Below are positions 9,301 through 14,171 of a stretch of 14,171 nucleotides of DNA, in pieces. Both the position numbers and the translations under genes were made by a program. The stretch comes from Sergeia podlipaevii (Eukaryota; Euglenozoa; Kinetoplastea; Trypanosomatida; Trypanosomatidae), in contig JASANZ010001765.1 of the NCBI GenBank assembly GCA_030849805.1, positions 1 through 14,171 on the forward strand, given 5' to 3'. Below the pieces are notes generated by a model. It searched no databases. It had not been told where the DNA came from and was given only the letters and a program-made list of their open reading frames with translations. Position 1 is the first letter of the stretch. Each line of letters opens with the position of its first letter.

Positions 9301-9712
9301 GATGGCGAGTTCCCTCCACTCTAGTGTTGTCCGCCGATGCCTCCCCCATCACTCCGCTTGAAGAAGAGGACAAGACACGCGCGTGGTGGTTGTAGAATGA
9401 GGATGCCGTCATCATGGACAACGGGGAGGGCCGCAGAACGGCATCTATTTCGCATGCTGCTGTCAACGCGCAAGACCTCGAGAGAACCTCCTCTAATACA
9501 CTTGGAGTCGCATCGAGTGCGAGAGCGCTGAGCCACGACGCGGTGTCATCCAGGCCTCTGCACTGGCACTGCTCAGTGATGTAGTCAATGGCATCTCCAA
9601 CCATGAATGGTGGGGTGACAGACGCAGCAGCAGCAGCAGCAGCAGCTGGCGGCGTGTGCGGGACCTGGCGGGAATTCATAAGATCCTTTGAGCCTCTGCG
9701 CAGTGTTGTCAT
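6317..9712 (-). CDS. CDC23: Anaphase-promoting complex TPR subunit CDC23/APC8
   Basis: A 1131-residue TPR scaffold subunit of the APC/C, the ubiquitin ligase that targets cyclins and securin in mitosis. Family-specific matches: the N-terminal APC8 motif QCRGLDDTASWLSALAL (about 45-62); RHHRMALSLFHKGEFHRCHY (about 174-193); LQFLCLYALYMDGQKIKS (about 302-319); then the TPR superhelix from QDPYLCWLMGVVLNDLG (about 516) through KAEKIYAQVQRTDPYRLDGV, ERSVLHFKRAVAIDPRFVAA, TTAAVEAYRTAVDLDQRDYR and NLGQLYELLQAYHHALYYYW to about 935. Human CDC23 is about 600 residues long; the excess here comes from Ser/Gly/Gln/His-rich inserts at about 205-285, 320-510 and 600-670, and a C-terminal Gly/Ser/Pro block at about 955-1030. 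A helical tail closes the protein. The start is the first ATG after an acceptor AG 14 nt upstream; the frame is open back to a GTG at 9748, and a second Met at residue 12 is possible. Confidence 0.93.
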   Translation of the reverse strand: MTTLRRGSKDLMNSRQVPHTPPAAAAAAAASVTPPFMVGDAIDYITEQCQCRGLDDTASWLSALALDATPSVLEEVLSRSCALTAACEIDAVLRPSPLSMMTASSFYNHHARVLSSSSSGVMGEASADNTRVEGTRHQPLRGQWPYGDLPSASTCQQDILSAMERAAVLLRVRRHHRMALSLFHKGEFHRCHYLLTKALREFDGDQDATATTAAERRAEDNGGREEKDRGEGEETRATATGTHTPSPQGQLQQQQQQRQATAKNNDKCSSKAAMGQAAEDDLDAELRASLFSVSFASSTLPAALQFLCLYALYMDGQKIKSTSGHHPHHQHRSMNPHLRVLRGLLLDALQNPSNAVPSSATAAAMMTSGGGFYAQTDTQYRRNDGDHDEEAGGGDQRGHLRRRWSGEGGRSVPPSASLSSQTPTRPAGDSSLAAATMTSAAVGSSFSFQAGGEGGSSSEMAHANTGIKQPSSSFRAAGATSMKHAKGGGYAAPAFLTATSATGVVGEGGSPALSQQDPYLCWLMGVVLNDLGMRQESATYLLAAVSVNPLLWCAWEDLTTLVSREAQLEELEALIAGCEPNFMAEIFLAYAKAALGVTPLSFRSPSSSAGAGTDAGGGQPSAAASPSLFSTQVAGAAPTAAMGVETSQSRTVKNSINNNIGTTTTMSSAVPRLVNTWELLLSYFPRSLFLQLQLARYHYHKRKELDKAEKIYAQVQRTDPYRLDGVADYSNILFIRGDRLGLSGLAQRVYQVDPFRAESNFVVGNFYVLLGQHERSVLHFKRAVAIDPRFVAAWTLLGHAYVETKNTTAAVEAYRTAVDLDQRDYRGWYNLGQLYELLQAYHHALYYYWHTTTLRPSDPRMWSAVANCLEHDGRYGESVACYERAELYEPPTSELYPGIVRRIATYYVDRRNFARACVFLEKLARSPAASDEDRLFALPFLVQYYAGQAQQVMELPARSPSYEPTTAAGGGSSPATTGGGGAGRPFSPSSSSPYRQPQYAGGSSPQHHGMIGAAAGVGSGGHDRGGGAGHQVEQALAHLTSAEAYLDALEAAVMPAATFTTGVSGSSPGTSGGGARRGDVEDILLGNMTSGLTPSTAAARSTLTQVARFIAHLRRDVALNRRLIQQHRGAD
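9625..9645. repeat. (CAG)7 trinucleotide repeat coding for polyalanine
   Basis: Seven CAG units on the plus strand, read on the sense strand as GCT/GCx codons of an eight-Ala run near residue 25 of CDC23. It lies N-terminal to the conserved APC8 motif, in a region with no expected fold. Confidence 0.9.
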
Positions 9713-9726
9713 TGTGTGTTTGCTCT

Positions 9727-9728
9727 CT
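9727..9728 (-). promoter_or_regulatory. Predicted spliced-leader acceptor AG for CDC23
   Basis: The sense strand has a T-rich tract (complement of about 9733-9777, including a T10 run) followed by CTATCTGTAG. The leader would be 14 nt (complement of 9713-9726) and contains no ATG. A more distal pyrimidine tract with an AG at 9955-9956 could provide a longer alternative leader. Confidence 0.6.
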
Positions 9729-10110
9729 ACAGATAGTGTGATAAACACAAATCAAAACAAAACAACAAAAAAAAAATATCAAACCAAAGCAGAGCACAGC
9801 ACAGCTTGTCTATACTTTCTATTTACCTTTTTTATTATTATTGTTATTATTATTGCTTTCCTCTCACACACACCTCTCTCTCTCTATCAAGAAACAGTAA
9901 AAAAAAAAAATGAAAGAGGAAGGGTTCAATTCGCACTGGTGGTGCTTTCTGTATCTCGGAGAGAAGAGAAAGTTCCAGCAGAGGCCAAAGCCAACGATAA
10001 ATATAAATATAAAAAATAAATATATATATATACCTTGTTTCTTACCTGTTTTCTTCCAACAAGAAAATGTCTCTTTGTCTATATATTTTTTTTTCCTACT
10101 GCTTTTACAT

Positions 10111-10138
10111 ATGTATGTATGTATGTATGTATGTATGT
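10111..10138. repeat. (ATGT)7 tetranucleotide microsatellite
   Basis: Seven perfect ATGT units within the leader/3'UTR spacer upstream of CDC23. It is a simple repeat that is likely polymorphic; no function is visible. Confidence 0.93.
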
Positions 10139-10482
10139 GATTGATTAATAGTAGTGGGAGTTTGCAAAGAAGAAAAGTGTAACACAAAAAAAGAAAAGGA
10201 GAAGAGGGAACAGAATAAACTGAGATATTTTTGTTTCAGAAATAAAGAAAAAGGTGCTAGTCAATACTACATCTATATATATATTTTTTTTAAAAAAAAA
10301 AAGAAGATTCATATTCACCAATAAACGCGCATACACACACACACGCACAGTTGTGTCTACACACACACAAAAAAAAAAAACAGAGTAAAGAGTCACCCAT
10401 TACCCATCGATCCCGTCTATATATATTTCTTCATATCTTTCACAAACAATCGCTCTACCGTCAGTATCAAATGCACGTCCTT

Positions 10483-10498
10483 AAAAAAAAAAAAAAAA
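10483..10498. repeat. A16 homopolymer
   Basis: Sixteen consecutive A on the plus strand (T16 in the transcript), in the probable 3'UTR of the phosphatase-like gene. Confidence 0.9.
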
Positions 10499-10758
10499 TT
10501 CAACCATACCTACCCCCGTGCGTCCTGTACGCAGGTGTATGTGATGAGTGGCTAGCTATCGGGAATGTGCACACATGCCCTCACAAAAAAAAAGGGGGAG
10601 AAAAAAAACATATACACTCACCTTAAAGTTATCAAACATGCATGCACATATACACATGCACACGGGCACATATGCAGTTTCTCCATCCACATCATTTTTT
10701 TTCTGATCTCTCTCTCTCACATCAGCTTCTCAGATTTCATTTCGCTAATTTCCTTTTT

Positions 10759-10778
10759 AAAAAAAAAAAAAAAAAAAA
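10759..10778. repeat. A20 homopolymer immediately after a stop codon (T20 in the transcript)
   Basis: Twenty consecutive A on the plus strand, starting 14 nt past the TAG of the phosphatase-like gene. On the sense strand this T20 tract is followed by AAAAAGGAAATTAG, so it has the shape of a trans-splice acceptor, although only a seven-codon ORF follows it. It may instead be simple UTR slippage sequence. Confidence 0.9.
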
Positions 10779-10792
10779 CTTCCGTTTCTCTC

Positions 10793-12454
10793 CTAATTGC
10801 AGTCCAACGGCACACGACCACTACTGCAGATACCCTGCACTTTGCCAGTAAGACCCTCACGTGATTGCCGTGCCGCCGCCACCTCCTCCGCTGTGTACTT
10901 CCCAGTCTCATCCTCTAAAATGACCCTGGTCTTGCTATCAAACGGAGCCACATCTAACCACTGTAGAACAGTGGGCAGTACGTCTAGCTGCCGCACCGGC
11001 CTCTCCAGAGCGCGGAGCTTCACGTATGTCTTGCTGCGAGAAGTGTAAGTACCCATAAAGAAAGGCACCACATCCACATCGTCATCCCTGTTGCCATTGT
11101 TATTCCACACCCCAGACGCGTACGACTTATCAAACCCGCCGTGGTCAGAGATGCCTAGCACGAGCCAGTTCTCCTTCTGTGCCCGAGCACGATCGCGTAC
11201 AATGTTAACAATCTGTCCAATGAGAGAGTCAAGCAGGTAGGCCTGAGACACGTAGGGCTTAGAGGTCTGGTTGTACGCAAACTCCGGCAGTGCCGCACTC
11301 GCCGCGCGCACCGCCAACTCATCAAGATGAAAAATAAAGAGGGAGTCGCCGAGATTGTCAGCAATTGTGTTTTGCACCGCGTTGGGTTGGTCATCGGTGC
11401 GAAACGAAAGGCCTCCAAAAATCTCCAGGAGTTGCCGCGAGAACTGCGTGAGGGCTCCCGCATCGTTGTACACGGAAGGGTCTGTAGGTGCTCGAATCTT
11501 GCGGCGGTGCAGATTGCACGTGCTGAAAGCCAAGCACTCAAGCATCTCTGCCATCAGTTCATCCTCTGGCTTGCCAGACGAGGTGGCGGCAGAGTTGCAC
11601 TCCATGTCCAGCACGCCTGGTCTTGAGCAACGGCCCGATGGAGCGCCGAACGAACTGAGAAGGTGTGAGCTGCCCAGGGCGGTGGCATGCAGCCCTGCGT
11701 TCTGCACGCGCTTGGCAATACTCGGGTACTTCTTGGATGTGATGGTGTAATGCGCAAACTCCTCCAATGTATCGTTTCTCACTCCATGCAGCGCAGGAGC
11801 CACACCAGACAAGATGGACGCTATGCTGCTTCCAGAGTACACGTAGACGCTCTGACTTTTGTTGTCCTCTACAAGCACCGCACGAGCGCAATCTGGTGAA
11901 GACGCCTGAGGGCATCGAGCCCATATGCCTTGCCGCCGGTTCATCATTCGAGCGATATTGGGCAGGTGAAGGCCCGCATCGGTGTTCATCATGTCATCGA
12001 AGATGGTCCCCTTAAAGCCCTCCACCACGATGAGCGCCACCCGCGGCGTGCCGTCCACATGAGCGCCACTGCCGCTTGTCCATGCGACGGCACAGAAGAG
12101 TCCCAACAGGAGCGCGAGAGCAACGAAGGGCACGAAGAGCCTTGAGCAGCAGCCTCCCTTCGGTCCTGAGACCCCTTGCTCCTCATCCAACTGCTTAATG
12201 ATCTCCTCCACCGTCTTCACGCGCACGCCGCCGCTGCCTTGAGCATTGTTAGCATCAGCGTCGCCGTCGCCCTCGTGGAGGACGTTTGGCGCTGAAACAG
12301 AGCGGGGAGAAGAAGACGATGCTGCTGCGGTGGGAGAGACTCCATCTTTGCGAAGAGTTTTCTCAGATGGACGAAGCTTCTGAACATTCTTGTGAAGACT
12401 GCACTCGTCGGGCGCTGACGTGGTGCCTTCGTTGCTGTAGTGCTCACCAAACAT
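10793..12454 (-). CDS. Membrane-anchored alkaline-phosphatase-superfamily (phosphodiesterase/NPP-like) protein
   Basis: A 553-residue protein with a cytosolic-type, Ser/Asp-rich N-terminus (1-100), one transmembrane segment at about 105-126 (RLFVPFVALALLLGLFCAVA) and a large domain predicted outside the cytosol, so type II topology is likely. The domain resembles the type I phosphodiesterase/nucleotide pyrophosphatase branch. VALIVVEGF (139-147) matches the first metal strand, YSGSSIASILSGVAPALHG (206-224) the nucleophile helix and TG-HG turn, HLDE (376-379) and LLDSLIG (407-413) the family Asp positions, ISDHGGF (435-441) the diagnostic metal-binding SDHG, and LDVLPTVLQWLDVAP (490-504) the C-terminal helix. 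There are two oddities: Glu145 stands where the metal-binding Asp is usual, and Ser207 sits at the Thr nucleophile position. N-glycosylation sequons occur at 198, 227 and 395. Substrate and compartment are unknown. The ATG lies 51 nt after a good acceptor, with no earlier ATG. Confidence 0.88.
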   Translation of the reverse strand: MFGEHYSNEGTTSAPDECSLHKNVQKLRPSEKTLRKDGVSPTAAASSSSPRSVSAPNVLHEGDGDADANNAQGSGGVRVKTVEEIIKQLDEEQGVSGPKGGCCSRLFVPFVALALLLGLFCAVAWTSGSGAHVDGTPRVALIVVEGFKGTIFDDMMNTDAGLHLPNIARMMNRRQGIWARCPQASSPDCARAVLVEDNKSQSVYVYSGSSIASILSGVAPALHGVRNDTLEEFAHYTITSKKYPSIAKRVQNAGLHATALGSSHLLSSFGAPSGRCSRPGVLDMECNSAATSSGKPEDELMAEMLECLAFSTCNLHRRKIRAPTDPSVYNDAGALTQFSRQLLEIFGGLSFRTDDQPNAVQNTIADNLGDSLFIFHLDELAVRAASAALPEFAYNQTSKPYVSQAYLLDSLIGQIVNIVRDRARAQKENWLVLGISDHGGFDKSYASGVWNNNGNRDDDVDVVPFFMGTYTSRSKTYVKLRALERPVRQLDVLPTVLQWLDVAPFDSKTRVILEDETGKYTAEEVAAARQSREGLTGKVQGICSSGRVPLDCN

Positions 12455-12505
12455 CTTTTTTCTTTCCTGTTACTGTTGCTTTTTCTTTATCTCTTTATTT
12501 CTCTT

Positions 12506-12507
12506 CT
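12506..12507 (-). promoter_or_regulatory. Predicted spliced-leader acceptor AG for the phosphatase-like gene
   Basis: The sense strand reads a strong C/T tract (complement of about 12516-12538, with CCCCCCTTCCTCCCTTTCTC) and then CACTTGTAAAG. The leader would be 51 nt without an upstream ATG. A second tract further upstream, with its first AG at 12710-12711, could give a leader of about 255 nt that is also free of ATG. Confidence 0.6.
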
Positions 12508-12584
12508 TTACAAGTGAGAAAGGGAGGAAGGGGGGCAGACTTTGTTTGCTTTGCGTGTGTAATTGTGTTTGTGTGTGTGTAATT

Positions 12585-12606
12585 GTGTGTGTGTGTGTGT
12601 GTGTGT
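12585..12606. repeat. (GT)11 dinucleotide microsatellite
   Basis: Eleven GT units on the plus strand, preceded by a shorter GT-rich near-copy (about 12555-12580) also flanked by AATTGTGT. The sense-strand CA repeat sits just upstream of the phosphatase-like gene's predicted leader. Confidence 0.92.
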
Positions 12607-12845
12607 ATGCCAAAAAAAAAAAGCAAGAAATGAACGGTAATAATAGTAGCGCTACTACAAGAACAAAAAAAAAAGTACGAAAAAAATTGTTTTCTATTTC
12701 TCTTTCTCTCTCGCAAGTGTATATGCGTTGTGCAGGAGTGAAGAGCAAAAAGAAAAAAAAAAAGAGAAGAAGCTTAAATGCTCACTTTATATAAGGAAAT
12801 ATGTATATAACTAAATATATGTATATAAGAATGTGTTCCGTAGAG

Positions 12846-12950
12846 AGTTAGGCAGCAGTAGATTGCTGAGTCTTATTCTCTTTTATTTCCTCGAGAACTG
12901 CGCACTCTCGTGTTTAGGTTCGATAAAAATATTCTCCGTTATGCCTAACT
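12846..12950. repeat. 9-bp perfect inverted repeat enclosing smaller hairpins
   Basis: AGTTAGGCA at 12846-12854 pairs perfectly with TGCCTAACT at 12942-12950. Between the arms lie two 5-bp hairpins, CAGCA/TGCTG (12853-12857 with 12864-12868, overlapping the outer arm by two bases) and CGAGA/TCTCG (12892-12896 with 12906-12910). The layout could be a folded RNA, or chance pairing in a simple-composition region. No tRNA or C/D-box signature was found. Confidence 0.4.
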
Positions 12951-13140
12951 TAAAGTATATAAATATAAATATATACTTCCGCGTATGTGGAACTTTTTTT
13001 AAAAAATGGAGGCAAAAAAGAATGAAAGAAAAAAAAATGTCGGCGAGGCTCATCTTATGAGAAAATAAAGCAAAAGAGAAGTTTTCCTTCAAGGGCAAGC
13101 TCAAGACAGTCAAAGTGCTGACTTCTCTCATAGCGGCCAT
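12883..13140 (-). other. Weak candidate small ORF (85 codons) in the long spacer
   Basis: A sense-strand ATG ORF begins MAAMREVSTLTVLSLPLKEN. Its first third has ordinary codon composition, while the rest is Phe/Ile/Lys/Tyr-rich like translated AT-rich noise, ending HESAQFSRK. It lies downstream of the good acceptor at 13191-13192, but three tiny ORFs (ten, three and three codons) precede its ATG in that leader, which argues against efficient translation. There is no similarity that I recognise and no signal peptide of convincing form. It could equally be 3'UTR of the partial gene to the right. Confidence 0.2.
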
Positions 13141-13190
13141 TCAGTTATCCATTCATTTTATTGAAAACGCACTTTTAGTTGTCATTGTTG

Positions 13191-13192
13191 CT
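13191..13192 (-). promoter_or_regulatory. Orphan spliced-leader acceptor-like site in the long spacer
   Basis: The sense strand reads TCATC, T10, GTTTGTTTGCTTTGTAG and then CAACAATG. In form it is as good as the acceptors of the recognised genes, yet no recognised gene follows. The first ATG (at 13185) opens only a ten-codon ORF ending at 13153. It may define a short non-coding or small-protein transcript, or be a decoy. Confidence 0.35.
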
Positions 13193-13869
13193 ACAAAGCA
13201 AACAAACAAAAAAAAAAGATGACAAAGTTGTTGCCCACAATTTTCTGCAAACAAAGAAAAACTCATTTCTGTACAAAAAAAAATGTATATATCTTTGCTT
13301 CTGTAGAAAGATGATTTTTTTTTTTTTTTGTAATTGGGATAGTGTTGCTGTTGTTGCTTCGTGTGCTCAAATGCCAAAAGAAAGAAAAAAAGAGAAAAAC
13401 AAAAAAATAGAGGTTTGATACCTCCTGCTATTTTCTTTCCTTGTCACTCCTCTTGGTCTCCACCCCACCCCATCTCATTTCCTCGTGCATCAGTGTTCAT
13501 TCTTTGTAAAATGAATTCTAAAAATAGAAGAATAGCACATCAGCAGGATAATTATAGTGAAGGGTGACAGCAGTAAAATCAAGTAAGCAAGCAGGCAAAA
13601 ATAATTTAAAAAAAGTATATAAAAAACAGAGATGGCAATAGAAAATGTATAAAAGACGATCATTATAATAATAATAATAATAGCAGATAAAAAAAAAACG
13701 AAAAAATATTAGTACAAATCTTGAGATATTTATCCAAAAGAAAGAAAGCAATAATATGCTGCTGTTGCTGCTTTTTCTCTATAACAGTAGTCAGCACAAT
13801 AACCAAAATAATAATCATCATCATAACAGTCTTGTAGTTTCTCTTCTCCCTCTCTCTTGCAGTTTATAA

Positions 13870-13891
13870 ATATATATATATATATATATAA
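13870..13891. repeat. (AT)n dinucleotide microsatellite
   Basis: An (AT) alternation of 22 nt in the spacer, about 210 nt downstream (in transcription) of the stop of the partial gene, so probably in its 3'UTR. Confidence 0.92.
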
Positions 13892-14102
13892 TAAAATAAA
13901 CTCAAAAGAGAAGGAGGAGGGAAATGCAATAAAGAAAATGGAAAGCTCAAAAAAAGAAAAAAAAACACTGAGGAAAACAAAAAGAGAGGTGACGAGTACT
14001 TTTTCCTTCCTTCCCTATTCCGTGTCTTGTATTTCTTCTCGTCTATATATGTTTTCTTTTGCTTCTTCTCCTTGTCCCTTTACTATATTTTCTTTTCTTT
14101 TT

Positions 14103-14171
14103 TTACAGCTTCTTCGCCATTTCACTTGCGTACTGCATGTCAAGCACCGCTTTCTGCAACTCATTGACGCG
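14103..14171 (-). CDS. C-terminal end of an unidentified protein (5' part beyond right edge)
   Basis: The sense strand enters the window in an open frame and ends 22 codons later at TAA (complement of 14103-14105). The residues read RVNELQKAVLDM then QYASEMAKKL, a charged amphipathic helix. The frame choice is supported by mixed, non-AT-biased codons up to the stop and an abrupt change to T/A/C-rich spacer beyond it. Too little is visible to name the family. It is the first gene of the window in transcription order. Confidence 0.6.
   Translation of the reverse strand, partial: RVNELQKAVLDMQYASEMAKKL

Larger units (their letters stand above)
9713..10792. other. Intergenic spacer between the phosphatase-like gene and CDC23
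   Basis: AT-rich, 1080 nt, with no gene that I can support. It holds an A20 run next to the upstream stop codon, A16 at 10483-10498, CA-rich patches at 10334-10344 and 10360-10369 followed by A12, an (ATGT)7 repeat at 10111-10138, an A11 run at about 9900-9910 and the CDC23 acceptor at its left end. A less AT-rich patch at 9912-9995 has a pyrimidine tract on the sense strand and could be an alternative acceptor region. Sense-strand ORFs here are short and made of Phe/Lys/Ile/Tyr runs typical of AT-rich noise. Confidence 0.8.
12455..14102. other. Long intergenic spacer (1.65 kb), possible unannotated transcript inside
   Basis: AT-rich spacer between the stop of the partial upstream gene and the phosphatase-like start, the longest in the window. 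Left to right it holds two acceptor candidates for the downstream gene, (GT)n at 12585-12606, a 9-bp inverted repeat spanning 12846-12950, a more balanced-composition patch at about 13030-13140 covered by a sense-strand ORF, a strong acceptor candidate at 13191-13192, a pyrimidine-rich plus-strand patch at 13420-13500, an ATA-rich run near 13665-13682 and (AT)n at 13870-13891. No tRNA, snRNA or recognisable snoRNA could be identified by eye. Confidence 0.75.

Noticed and set aside
9864..10187. Sense-strand ORF of 107 codons in the spacer upstream of CDC23
   Set aside because: Composition is Phe/Ile/Lys/Tyr/His-rich and follows the microsatellites (HTYIHTYI from the ATGT repeat, poly-Phe from A-runs), so it looks like translated spacer noise.
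12915..12930. tRNA-like T-loop string GGTTCGATA
   Set aside because: No pairing T-stem, acceptor stem or anticodon arm can be drawn around it, on either strand.
13444..13500. Sense-strand 18-codon ORF after a weak acceptor-like site at 13518-13519
   Set aside because: Very short, with a weak tract interrupted by purines; such combinations arise easily by chance in this AT-rich spacer.
13780..13825. Possible C/D-box snoRNA (sense-strand ATGATGATGA followed by CTGA)
   Set aside because: The boxes are only about 20 nt apart, there is no terminal stem and no second box pair, and the ATGATG string is part of a simple-repeat patch.

Overview
The window looks like nuclear DNA of a trypanosomatid (Kinetoplastea). 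All five protein-coding genes lie head-to-tail on the minus strand, without introns. They have moderately GC-rich coding sequence and are separated by very AT-rich spacers full of homopolymers and microsatellites. Upstream of each complete gene, and of the 5'-partial one, the sense strand carries a long polypyrimidine tract followed by an AG, which is the signature of spliced-leader trans-splicing acceptors. This is one segment of a polycistronic transcription unit read from right to left. I cannot name the genus. The intergenic AT content and the Gln/His/Ser/Gly homorepeats would fit several monoxenous or endosymbiont-bearing lineages as well as Leishmania relatives.

In transcription order (right to left): (1) 14171-14103, the last 22 codons of an unidentified gene. 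(2) 14102-12455, a long AT-rich spacer with a good internal trans-splice acceptor, a weak 85-codon ORF and an inverted repeat. (3) 12454-10793, a type II membrane protein with an alkaline-phosphatase-superfamily (phosphodiesterase/nucleotide pyrophosphatase-like) ectodomain. (4) 10792-9713, a spacer. (5) 9712-6317, the APC/C TPR subunit CDC23/APC8, almost doubled in length by low-complexity inserts. (6) 6316-5597, a spacer. (7) 5596-1361, a large unrecognised protein with a long central coiled coil and a disordered tail. (8) 1360-534, a spacer. (9) 533-1, the N-terminal 177 residues of alanine aminotransferase, whose 3' end lies off the left edge.

The genes do not form a functional pathway. 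They cover amino-acid metabolism, cell-cycle ubiquitination, a probable structural protein and a membrane hydrolase-like protein, which is normal for trypanosomatid gene arrays, where neighbours share transcription but not function. Two starts need care. The frames of the coiled-coil gene and of CDC23 stay open a little upstream of their first ATG (to a TTG at 5620 and a GTG at 9748), but the ATGs at 5596 and 9712, just after acceptor AGs, are the credible starts. I see no mobile element, CRISPR array, tRNA or rRNA, and no clear novel multi-gene system. The most interesting items are the altered metal/nucleophile residues of the phosphatase-like protein, the unexplained 1.65-kb spacer, and the homorepeat-inflated CDC23.
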